A DNA stretch of 5,340 nucleotides from a bacterium (GTDB lineage Bacteria; Patescibacteriota; Minisyncoccia; Phycocordibacterales; UBA10002): NCBI GenBank assembly GCA_030648695.1, contig JAUSHG010000034.1, forward strand, positions 1-5,340, written 5' to 3'. A program made the translations under genes and the position numbers. This document shows positions 1-4,875 of the stretch, one piece after another; position 1 is the first letter of the stretch, and each line of letters opens with the position of its first letter. Below the pieces are notes generated by a model. It saw only the letters and a program-made list of their open reading frames with translations, made no database searches and was not told where the DNA came from.

Positions 1-181
1 CTTCCGACAATACGTGGTAACGGAACGAAACCCAGACCCTCCGCTTACACCAACGACCCAACTCCTCGACCAGGGAAACGTCATCGTTGAATTGGAGAGA
101 CACTTTGGCGTAACCGTAACGGTTCGCAGTATCATCAACACAACGTTTGACGAAGTGATGCAGGGCATGAAGGCCGCGTAG
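1..181 (+). CDS. C-terminal end of an unidentified protein (5' partial)
   Basis: The frame whose codons begin at base 2 is open for 59 codons and ends in TAG at 179-181, followed by a terminator 24 bases on, so this is the 3' end of a plus-strand gene that starts outside the window. The tail has a proline/threonine-rich turn, then a predicted helix (VIVELERHFGV), a short beta-like TVTV and a final helix (FDEVMQGM). The order 'amphipathic helix ending in HFGV, then T-FDEVM' faintly recalls the C-terminal half of acyl-carrier-type proteins. No DSL phosphopantetheine site is visible and the spacing does not fit well, so I do not assign that family. Function unknown. Confidence is in the reading frame, not in any identity. 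Confidence 0.7.
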   Translation, partial: FRQYVVTERNPDPPLTPTTQLLDQGNVIVELERHFGVTVTVRSIINTTFDEVMQGMKAA

Positions 182-205
182 TCGTCCCCTCTCTCTCTTT
201 CTTTC

Positions 206-240
206 GCCGCAGGATATCCCTCCTGCGGCTCCTTTTTTTT
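206..240 (+). terminator. Rho-independent terminator of the upstream gene
   Basis: A perfect 9-bp stem (GCCGCAGGA at 206-214 with TCCTGCGGC at 221-229) closes a 6-base loop and is followed by TCC and eight T residues (233-240). It lies 24 bases after the TAG of the first gene and isolates it from everything downstream. Confidence 0.93.
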
Positions 241-256
241 CGCGGCAGGCATGATG

Positions 257-298
257 AATCTTCGTAAGTAGCGACGATAGTCGCTACTTACGAAGATT
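257..298. repeat. Perfect 19-bp inverted repeat with GATA loop
   Basis: AATCTTCGTAAGTAGCGAC (257-275) is exactly complementary to 280-298, leaving a 4-base loop GATA (276-279). The arms do not extend further: the flanking bases 256 and 299 are both G. No T-run follows on either strand (GGAAAGAG on plus, CATCATGCC on minus), so it does not look like an ordinary terminator. It sits in a gene-free gap. It could be a REP-like dispersed palindrome, a remnant of a mobile element or a structured RNA. The structure is certain; the role is unknown. Confidence 0.9.
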
Positions 299-340
299 GG
301 AAAGAGAAGGTAAATGCTTGAAAGATTGTGTGCGAGAAAG

Positions 341-446
341 TATACCCCGTGCCACAATTGCTAGTTTGCGTATATAGTTTGTACTATACTAATTCACCAT
401 ACTTCTCGTGTTAGTCAGAGATGACACAATTGTGGCACGGGGTATA
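341..446. repeat. Long-spaced perfect 20-bp inverted repeat (MITE-like or operator-like)
   Basis: The left arm at 341-360 (TATACCCCGTGCCACAATTG) is the exact reverse complement of the right arm at 427-446, separated by 66 bases (361-426). The outer ends are TA dinucleotides, compatible with the TA target of IS630/Tc1-like transposases, so a non-autonomous miniature element about 106 bp long is one reading. The spacer encodes no transposase. It has its own 6-bp palindrome, TATAGT (373-378) and ACTATA (383-388). The right arm ends 8 bases before the ATG of the protease gene and supplies TATA-rich promoter-like sequence, so a regulatory palindrome is the other reading. Transcribed through, it would form a large stem directly upstream of the start codon. 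Confidence 0.9.
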
Positions 447-448
447 TA
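421..448 (+). promoter_or_regulatory. Candidate promoter of the protease gene, partly within the repeat arm
   Basis: ATGACA (421-426, five of six matches to TTGACA) lies 16 bases before TATATA (443-448, four of six matches to TATAAT). Transcription would begin at about 455, the ATG itself, which would make the mRNA leaderless. That fits the absence of a Shine-Dalgarno sequence before this ATG. The core GGGGTATA followed by ATAAC also recurs around the better promoter at 1413. A second possible -10, TATACT at 385-390, lies in the spacer. The assignment is tentative. Confidence 0.35.
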
Positions 449-454
449 TAACCT

Positions 455-1399
455 ATGCTTCACTTCCCGCTCAAGAAAATTCTCGCCACTATGGGCATCG
501 CCGCTCTCCTGGCCTTCGGAGGCGCGATGCTAAAAAACGAAATACAGAGCGATTTTGACGAGAAAGTCGCCATTCTGGAAATGCAGATTGCCTCACTCGG
601 CAAAAATATTGAAAAACTTACGGGGGAAAGCTCGGAGTATGCACTCTCCATTCAGGAACTGCAGAACCGCAAAGAGGTTCGGGAGAAATCGCAGGACGAA
701 CTCCTGACTGGCTCGGTATCCAAGGTTGCCCCCTCGGTGGTTTCCATTGTCGTTTCCAAAGATGTGCAGAAACTTGTCGTGGAATATGTTAACCCGTTCG
801 GCAACGACCCGATGTTTAAGGACTTTAACATCCGCGTGCCGGTGTACCGGCAACAAGGCAGCGAACAGCAGAAGATTGGAGCCGGTACCGGATTTTTGGT
901 CAAAAGCAACGGGTATATTCTGACGAATCGCCATGTGGTTTCAGATGCTGTTGCGACCTATACGGTACTGCTTCAAAACGGCGCGCAAAAGAAGGCCACG
1001 GTATTGTATCGTGATGCGGAAAATGACTTCGCCATTCTCAAGATTGACGGCTCGGGATACACGACCGCCACACTCGGAAACTCAAACACGCTCAAACTCG
1101 GACAAACGGTTATTGCCATCGGAAACGCGCTCGGAGAGTACAGCAATTCGGTATCAGTTGGTATTATTTCGGGCCTCAATCGTGCGATTGAGGCAAGCGA
1201 TGGCGGCAAACTCATCAAACTGGAAGGGGTCATTCAGACGGATGCCGCCATCAACCCGGGGAACTCTGGCGGACCGCTCATTACCCTGCAAGGAGAGATC
1301 GTTGGCGTGAATGTAGCTACCGTAGTAGGCGGCAGCAACATAAGTTTTGCTATACCTATCAACAAGGCCCTGCCCATCCTTGAGAGCATTGCGCGCTAA
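455..1399 (+). CDS. Membrane-anchored trypsin-like serine protease, HtrA/DegP-type catalytic domain without PDZ
   Basis: This 314-residue protein reads as an S1C-family (HtrA/Deg) protease facing the extracytoplasmic side. The N-terminus has a basic patch (K7, K8) and a hydrophobic segment at about 9-26, a likely uncleaved anchor. Residues 28-82 are a predicted coiled coil. The protease domain covers about 86-314. The triad is visible: H160 in TNRHVV, D191 in NDFAIL and S271 in GNSGGPL, with the oxyanion-type context DAAINPGNSGGP. The spacing (31 and 80 residues) is close to that of DegP. The protein ends right after the protease domain (SFAIPINKALPILESIAR), so the PDZ domains typical of DegP/DegS are absent. 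Family members degrade misfolded envelope proteins; substrates here are unknown. ATG 455 is preferred because it retains the basic N-terminus, although no Shine-Dalgarno precedes it; ATG 491 is the alternative. No terminator separates it from the next gene. Confidence 0.9.
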   Translation: MLHFPLKKILATMGIAALLAFGGAMLKNEIQSDFDEKVAILEMQIASLGKNIEKLTGESSEYALSIQELQNRKEVREKSQDELLTGSVSKVAPSVVSIVVSKDVQKLVVEYVNPFGNDPMFKDFNIRVPVYRQQGSEQQKIGAGTGFLVKSNGYILTNRHVVSDAVATYTVLLQNGAQKKATVLYRDAENDFAILKIDGSGYTTATLGNSNTLKLGQTVIAIGNALGEYSNSVSVGIISGLNRAIEASDGGKLIKLEGVIQTDAAINPGNSGGPLITLQGEIVGVNVATVVGGSNISFAIPINKALPILESIAR

Positions 1400-1418
1400 A
1401 ACGTATATGGGGTATAAT
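1389..1418 (+). promoter_or_regulatory. Candidate promoter for the secreted coiled-coil protein gene
   Basis: A perfect -10 box TATAAT (1413-1418) lies 18 bases after TTGCGC (1389-1394), a partial -35 match. It overlaps the end of the protease gene and gives an expected start near 1425 and a leader of about 60 bases. The -10 is preceded by GGGG, like the TATA sequence before the protease gene. Confidence 0.55.
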
Positions 1419-1484
1419 AACGAGCGTTCTTTTAACAATGAGGTCGAACTCAAGACAGTGTAATTAATAGAAATAGTTATACAT

Positions 1485-1937
1485 ATGAAAACACTTTTTA
1501 CGTCAGTACTGGTAGCACTCTTCGCGGTAGCGGGCGTTGCTTCTGCGCAGGAGACGACAACTGGGGTTCCGGTTACAGAAACAGCAGTATCTGCCGCTCC
1601 GTCTGCTACGGCTCCGGGTCAGGCAGTCAAGGATATTGAGGCGCGTATCAAGGCGCTTAATCGTGAAATGGAAGCGCGTATCAAGGCGATTCGCGAGGAG
1701 TACCGCACGAGAATTGAGGCGCTTCGCAAGGAGGCAAAGACCAAGATGGAAGCGGCCAAGACACAGCGAAAGGCAGCGAAGGTAAAGGCCACCGAAGTAC
1801 GAAAAACAATTAAGACCGAGCGTGAGACCGTCAAGCAGAACATTCAGACACAGCGGCAGGATTTGAAGGCAAAGATTCAGACGGAGCGCCGAGGCACGGT
1901 ACCAACCACGAATACGGCTCCGGCAACGACACAATAA
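1485..1937 (+). CDS. Secreted basic coiled-coil protein with tandem 11-residue repeats, function unknown
   Basis: This 150-residue protein begins with a classical signal peptide: K2, a hydrophobic core at about 4-18, and an ASA motif with likely cleavage after A21. A Thr/Ala/Pro-rich linker (22-48) leads into a very charged helix (about 49-137), and the tail (138-150) is again Thr/Ala/Pro-rich. The helix is built of 11-residue units. The first four, at 51, 62, 73 and 84, share the pattern I/M-E-A-R-I-K-A-L. Those at 106, 117 and 128 share I-K/Q-T-E/Q-R. Such hendecads favour nearly straight or slightly right-handed coiled coils. Two DNA copies of GCGCGTATCAAGGCG at 1641-1655 and 1674-1688, 33 bp apart, suggest growth by duplication. 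It has no cysteine and no enzyme motif. The ATG lacks a clear Shine-Dalgarno, but the signal peptide fixes the start. It probably acts outside the membrane; the role is unknown. Confidence 0.87.
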   Translation: MKTLFTSVLVALFAVAGVASAQETTTGVPVTETAVSAAPSATAPGQAVKDIEARIKALNREMEARIKAIREEYRTRIEALRKEAKTKMEAAKTQRKAAKVKATEVRKTIKTERETVKQNIQTQRQDLKAKIQTERRGTVPTTNTAPATTQ

Positions 1938-1983
1938 GATACACGGAACTGACGCGAAATCAAAACGCTAAACAGACGCGAAC

Positions 1984-2021
1984 CCACCCCGCACCAATTG
2001 GTGCGGGGTGGTTGCTTTTTT
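1984..2021 (+). terminator. Strong Rho-independent terminator after the coiled-coil gene
   Basis: A perfect 12-bp stem, CCACCCCGCACC (1984-1995) with GGTGCGGGGTGG (2000-2011), has an AATT loop, so the whole 28 bp is palindromic. After TTGC come six T residues (2016-2021). It lies 46 bases after the TAA of the coiled-coil gene and probably ends transcripts from both the protease promoter and the 1413 promoter. Confidence 0.93.
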
Positions 2022-2047
2022 GGGAGAAAACGTTAGAGTAATCCTAG

Positions 2048-2055
2048 AAGGAGAT
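2048..2055 (+). promoter_or_regulatory. Strong Shine-Dalgarno sequence
   Basis: AAGGAGAT at 2048-2055 ends 7 bases before the ATG at 2063. It is by far the best ribosome binding site in the window and is the main evidence that the short gene after it is translated. Confidence 0.85.
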
Positions 2056-2062
2056 AACAGCT

Positions 2063-2311
2063 ATGATAGAAGCATTAACAGTTGCACTCGGCGTTCTGTT
2101 TGGAACAACAATAGCTCGTTGGATGACGAAGCGTAGGGAGAAAAGAGGGGAGAAGGTTATACCCCTTTACCAATGGGTTATTGAGCAAATACTTATCCCC
2201 TCTCTGCGGCGTCGTCTAGGACCTAAGCTTTCTCCAACAAGAGAACCAGTCAAGGATTGTCTCAAAGAAGGTGCGGCGGCAGTAAAGAAGAGTCGGTATT
2301 TCAAAAACTAG
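2063..2311 (+). CDS. Small membrane-anchored basic protein, function unknown
   Basis: This is an 82-residue protein with a near-perfect ribosome binding site. Residues 4-18 form one hydrophobic helix (ALTVALGVLFGTTIA), directly followed by a strongly basic stretch (R19 to K31, with KRREKRGEK). By the positive-inside rule this suggests an N-out/C-in single-pass protein with a cytoplasmic tail. The tail contains an aromatic/hydrophobic segment (about 32-48, IPLYQWVIEQILIPSL), an RRR cluster (49-51) and a lysine-rich end. No catalytic motif is visible and I do not recognise the family. The gene is bracketed by terminators at 1984-2021 and 2322-2353, so it appears to be transcribed alone. A weak promoter could be TTGCTT (2012-2017) with TAGAGT (2034-2039), which is unconvincing. 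Its base composition looks more AT-rich than that of the ahcY gene beside it. Confidence 0.8.
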   Translation: MIEALTVALGVLFGTTIARWMTKRREKRGEKVIPLYQWVIEQILIPSLRRRLGPKLSPTREPVKDCLKEGAAAVKKSRYFKN

Positions 2312-2321
2312 TGAACACCCC

Positions 2322-2353
2322 GAGCCCGAGGCATTCTTGGGCTCAGATTTTTT
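2322..2353 (+). terminator. Rho-independent terminator after the small membrane protein gene
   Basis: GAGCCCGAG (2322-2330) pairs with CTTGGGCTC (2336-2344) through nine positions including one G-U pair, around a GCATT loop, and is followed by AGA and six T residues (2348-2353). It starts 10 bases after the TAG at 2311. Confidence 0.88.
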
Positions 2354-2387
2354 ACTTAACTCTTTAATCCTAAATCGTAAATCTATC

Positions 2388-3644
2388 GTGTACGATATCA
2401 AAGACAAACGCCTCGCCACCAAAGGACGCGCACGCATTGAGTGGGCAGCGCGGGACATGCCCGTGCTTGTCGGACTTGCCAAGGAATTCTCAAAGAAGAA
2501 GCCGTTCAAAGGCCTTCGTATCGGCGCGTGCCTCCATGTTACAACCGAAACCGCCAACCTGATGCTCGCCCTCAAAGCCGGAGGAGCTACACTGCGGCTG
2601 TGCGCCTCCAATCCGCTTTCTACCCAAGATGACGTCGCCGCCGCGCTCGCCATTGAATACGGCATTGAGACCTTTGCCATCAAAGGCGAGGACAACAAAA
2701 CCTATTTTAAACATTTAAACGCCGTGCTTGACCTCAAACCGCACCTCACCATGGACGACGGCGCTGACCTCGTATCCGAACTGCACAAGAACCGCACAGA
2801 CCTTATCAAAAATGTCATCGGCGGGACCGAAGAAACCACGACCGGAGTCATTCGGCTAAAGGCAATGGCGAAAAGCGGAGCCCTGCGCTTCCCTATCCTT
2901 GCCGTCAACGAAGCCCAGACGAAGCACCTCTTTGACAATCGCTACGGCACGGGACAATCCACCATAGACGGCATCATCCGCGCCACGAATAAACTCATCG
3001 CGGGTACGACCTTTGTCGTTGCGGGCTACGGCTGGTGCGGTAAAGGACTTGCCAAGCGCGCCGAAGGACTTGGCGCGCGCGTTATCGTCACGGAAATAAA
3101 TCCCATTCGCGCACTTGAAGCCATGATGGACGGTTTTCGCGTGATGCCTATGCAAGCGGCCGCAAAACGTGCCGACATCATCTGCACACTGACCGGCAAC
3201 CGTGATGTGATTGACAGCACACATTTTGTCGCCATGAAAGACGGCTGTATTATCGCAAACTCCGGACACTTTGACGTAGAGATTAATCTCAAAGCCCTCA
3301 AAAAGATGGCCAAAAAGACCGGCTCACCCCGTCCGCTCGTTGATGAATACACCTTTCCAAAAGGCAAAAGAATTTTCGTACTTGGCGAAGGCCGGCTCGT
3401 GAACCTCGCAACCGCCGAAGGCCATCCCGCTTCCGTCATGGACATGAGCTTTGCCAATCAGGTCCTTGGCGCGAAGTTCATTCTTGAAAATAAAGGGAAA
3501 CTGGAAAACAAGGTCTATGTCATTCCCGAAGCGGTTGACCGCGAGATTGCGCAAAAGAAACTCAAAGCGCTTGATATTACGATTGATACGCTGACGCCTG
3601 TGCAGAAAAAATATTTGGAATCATGGGAAGAGGGAACCTCTTAA
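2388..3644 (+). CDS. ahcY: S-adenosylhomocysteine hydrolase, short archaeal/Thermotoga-like type
   Basis: The enzyme reversibly hydrolyses S-adenosylhomocysteine to adenosine and homocysteine with bound NAD+, relieving product inhibition of methyltransferases; it is cytosolic. Numbered from GTG 2388 (418 residues), the family signatures are CLHVTTET (H50), NPLSTQDD, TMDDGADL (D124), EETTTGV (E149), TKHLFDNRYG (K179, D183, N184), the NAD-binding GYGWCGKG (213-220), NSGHFD (H294) and EGHPASVMDMSFANQ (H346). These match human H55, D131, E156, K186, D190, H301 and H353 in order and nearly in spacing. It ends in YLESWEEGTS and lacks the usual C-terminal KPDHYRY; that ending, GYGWCGKG and VMDMSFANQ are typical of the archaeal type. 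Some such enzymes prefer S-inosylhomocysteine, which cannot be excluded. The frame stays open back to a TTG at 2337, but that lies inside the terminator hairpin, so GTG (MYDIKDKRLA) is preferred. No clear Shine-Dalgarno or promoter was found. Confidence 0.95.
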   Translation: MYDIKDKRLATKGRARIEWAARDMPVLVGLAKEFSKKKPFKGLRIGACLHVTTETANLMLALKAGGATLRLCASNPLSTQDDVAAALAIEYGIETFAIKGEDNKTYFKHLNAVLDLKPHLTMDDGADLVSELHKNRTDLIKNVIGGTEETTTGVIRLKAMAKSGALRFPILAVNEAQTKHLFDNRYGTGQSTIDGIIRATNKLIAGTTFVVAGYGWCGKGLAKRAEGLGARVIVTEINPIRALEAMMDGFRVMPMQAAAKRADIICTLTGNRDVIDSTHFVAMKDGCIIANSGHFDVEINLKALKKMAKKTGSPRPLVDEYTFPKGKRIFVLGEGRLVNLATAEGHPASVMDMSFANQVLGAKFILENKGKLENKVYVIPEAVDREIAQKKLKALDITIDTLTPVQKKYLESWEEGTS

Positions 3645-3649
3645 CAGCT

Positions 3650-4573
3650 ATGCAAAAGCGTCCTTTAGTTGTGGGTTCCGTCGCCATAGATATTTTGTTT
3701 GATATTCATGGCACCATTCAGGAGAAAATTGTGTTGGTAGACGGAAAACTCGGAGGTCAAAATCTCATGTTTACCGCTGGGATGAAAGAGGAGCGCTACG
3801 GCGGAACCGGCGGTAATATTGCGTATGGATTGGGACTCCTTGGTGCAAAGCCGATTCTCTTTGCGAGCGCAGGACCGGACTTTGAGAACTTATTCCGCAG
3901 GCATCTGGTAAAAAAAGGAATAGATGTGAGGGTGTATGTAGACCCGAGCAATTGGACTGCTACTTTTTACGGAATGTCAGACAGGCAGAAGGAACAGATT
4001 GGCATCTGGCAGCCCAATGCCCATGCCAATTTGGGTAGGGCACCGCTCCTTGAAACGGTATCCGAAACTGAACTAAAAAAGGTCTCGGTTGCGATATTCT
4101 CCGGTCATCCCGCCCTCCTCTATCCGCACATGCAGAAAGTTCGTAAACTTCTTGGTAAAAAAGTGCAAATGATTTTTGACCCGGGCAAGATGATAACACT
4201 GGAAGATAGACGGGTGCTTGAAAGAGGAATGCGGCTTGCTGACATTTTTATCGTAAATGAAGTGGAGTTGCACCAAGCGCACAAAACGCTCAACCGCACT
4301 ACTGAAGAGATTTTTGATTTCGGGATAAAAGCGATTATTGAAACCCGCGGCGAAACCGGCAGCATCATTTATCAAAAAGGAAGTCCAGCGACAGTAATTC
4401 CTGCCGTAAAAGCAAAAAAGGTCGTGGAAACCACAGGCGCGGGGGACGCGTATCGCGCAGGTCTCATTCACGGACTGCTCAAGGGTAAAACGCTTAGGGA
4501 GAGTTGCGAATTGGGCGCAAAAATTGCCGCCAAGTCAGTCGCCTTCCGCGGCGCGCAAACATATCGTCTATAG
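3650..4573 (+). CDS. PfkB/ribokinase-family sugar or nucleoside kinase, likely adenosine kinase
   Basis: This 307-residue protein has the ribokinase fold signatures. It opens with VVGSVAIDILFD (7-18, substrate-contacting Asp), then YGGTGGNIAYGLGLLGA (50-66, the PfkB N-terminal motif) and ends with VETTGAGDAYRAGLIHGL, in which G263-A-G-D266 forms the anion hole and D266 is the expected catalytic base. The length is normal for the family. Sequence motifs alone do not fix the substrate. Starting 5 bases after the ahcY stop, it is almost surely co-transcribed, and an adenosine kinase (adenosine to AMP using ATP) would remove the hydrolase product and drive SAH breakdown. ATG 3650 is chosen because the protein then begins immediately before the first beta strand. 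An in-frame ATG at 3623 would overlap ahcY and add nine residues. A purine-rich GGGAAGAGGGA (3624-3634) lies 15 bases upstream, a loose ribosome binding site. Ribokinase or another nucleoside kinase remains possible. Confidence 0.92.
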   Translation: MQKRPLVVGSVAIDILFDIHGTIQEKIVLVDGKLGGQNLMFTAGMKEERYGGTGGNIAYGLGLLGAKPILFASAGPDFENLFRRHLVKKGIDVRVYVDPSNWTATFYGMSDRQKEQIGIWQPNAHANLGRAPLLETVSETELKKVSVAIFSGHPALLYPHMQKVRKLLGKKVQMIFDPGKMITLEDRRVLERGMRLADIFIVNEVELHQAHKTLNRTTEEIFDFGIKAIIETRGETGSIIYQKGSPATVIPAVKAKKVVETTGAGDAYRAGLIHGLLKGKTLRESCELGAKIAAKSVAFRGAQTYRL

Positions 4574-4629
4574 CAGGAGTTGACAGAGTGAAAGAAAAAG
4601 AACACTCTATTTAGAGGAACCCCCTACTA

Positions 4630-4800
4630 ATGAATGTTAAAAATCCAAGTTCAAAGCCCCTCCCTTATAAAAAGCGGGGAACAAAAAACAATCGCTACCT
4701 TCGGGCCATTGACCGGGGTTGTAGCAGTAAGGGATGGAGCGCCACCCAATCCGTACAGCAGATGCTCGCAAACAGCAGAACAAACGGCGTGATGCTCTAG
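4630..4800 (+). CDS. Candidate small basic protein (56 residues), unproven
   Basis: An ATG at 4630 opens 56 codons ending in TAG at 4798-4800. AGAGGA (4613-4618) lies 11 bases upstream as a possible, somewhat distant ribosome binding site, and a Rho-independent terminator begins 24 bases after the stop, the same arrangement as after other genes in this window. The product is basic and polar: a Lys/Arg-rich first half (KPLPYKKRGTKNNRYLRAIDRG) and a Ser/Gln/Asn-rich second half, with one cysteine and no signal peptide or membrane segment. I recognise no family. The region could instead be a small RNA or the untranslated 3' end of the kinase transcript. A competing frame beginning at ATG 4734 runs straight through the terminator hairpin and is less likely. 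Confidence 0.35.
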   Translation: MNVKNPSSKPLPYKKRGTKNNRYLRAIDRGCSSKGWSATQSVQQMLANSRTNGVML

Positions 4801-4823
4801 CAAGTCCCTTCATCTCTTTCGAG

Positions 4824-4853
4824 GCCGCCTGGATTTTTCCACGGCGGCTTTTT
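4824..4853 (+). terminator. Rho-independent terminator ending the ahcY-kinase unit or the small gene/RNA
   Basis: GCCGCC (4824-4829) pairs with GGCGGC (4843-4848), and TGGA (4830-4833) with TCCA (4838-4841) around TTTT, with C4842 bulged. Five T residues follow (4849-4853). The T-run exists only on the plus strand; reading from the minus strand, the hairpin is followed by CTCGAAAG. It therefore marks the end of plus-strand transcription, 22 bases before the stop of the convergent methyltransferase gene. Confidence 0.85.
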
Positions 4854-4875
4854 GTTTCCGCTTCAAACTTGAATC

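Noticed and set aside
314..364. 16-codon frame starting at ATG 314 with AGAAGG just upstream
   Set aside because: The ribosome binding site is only 3 bases from the ATG and the frame runs into the left arm of the inverted repeat. Nothing suggests a real peptide.
373..388. TATAGT/ACTATA palindrome in the spacer as an independent operator
   Set aside because: Six-base arms in AT-rich DNA are expected by chance. It is kept only as a detail of the larger repeat.
1438..1467. Nine-codon frame in the leader of the coiled-coil gene
   Set aside because: There is no ribosome binding site, no run of regulatory codons and no attenuator structure, so it is not supported as a leader peptide.
1984..2011. 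Resemblance of the terminator palindrome (ACCCCG...CAATTGG) to the arms at 341-446
   Set aside because: The shared ACCCCG and CAATTG pieces do not align continuously, and the perfect stem plus T-run explains the sequence as a terminator.
4580..4608. TTGACA at 4580-4585 as the -35 box of a promoter for the downstream small gene
   Set aside because: No -10-like hexamer occurs at 16-18 bases. The sequence there is better explained as the gap between AGGAG and a GTG, or as chance.
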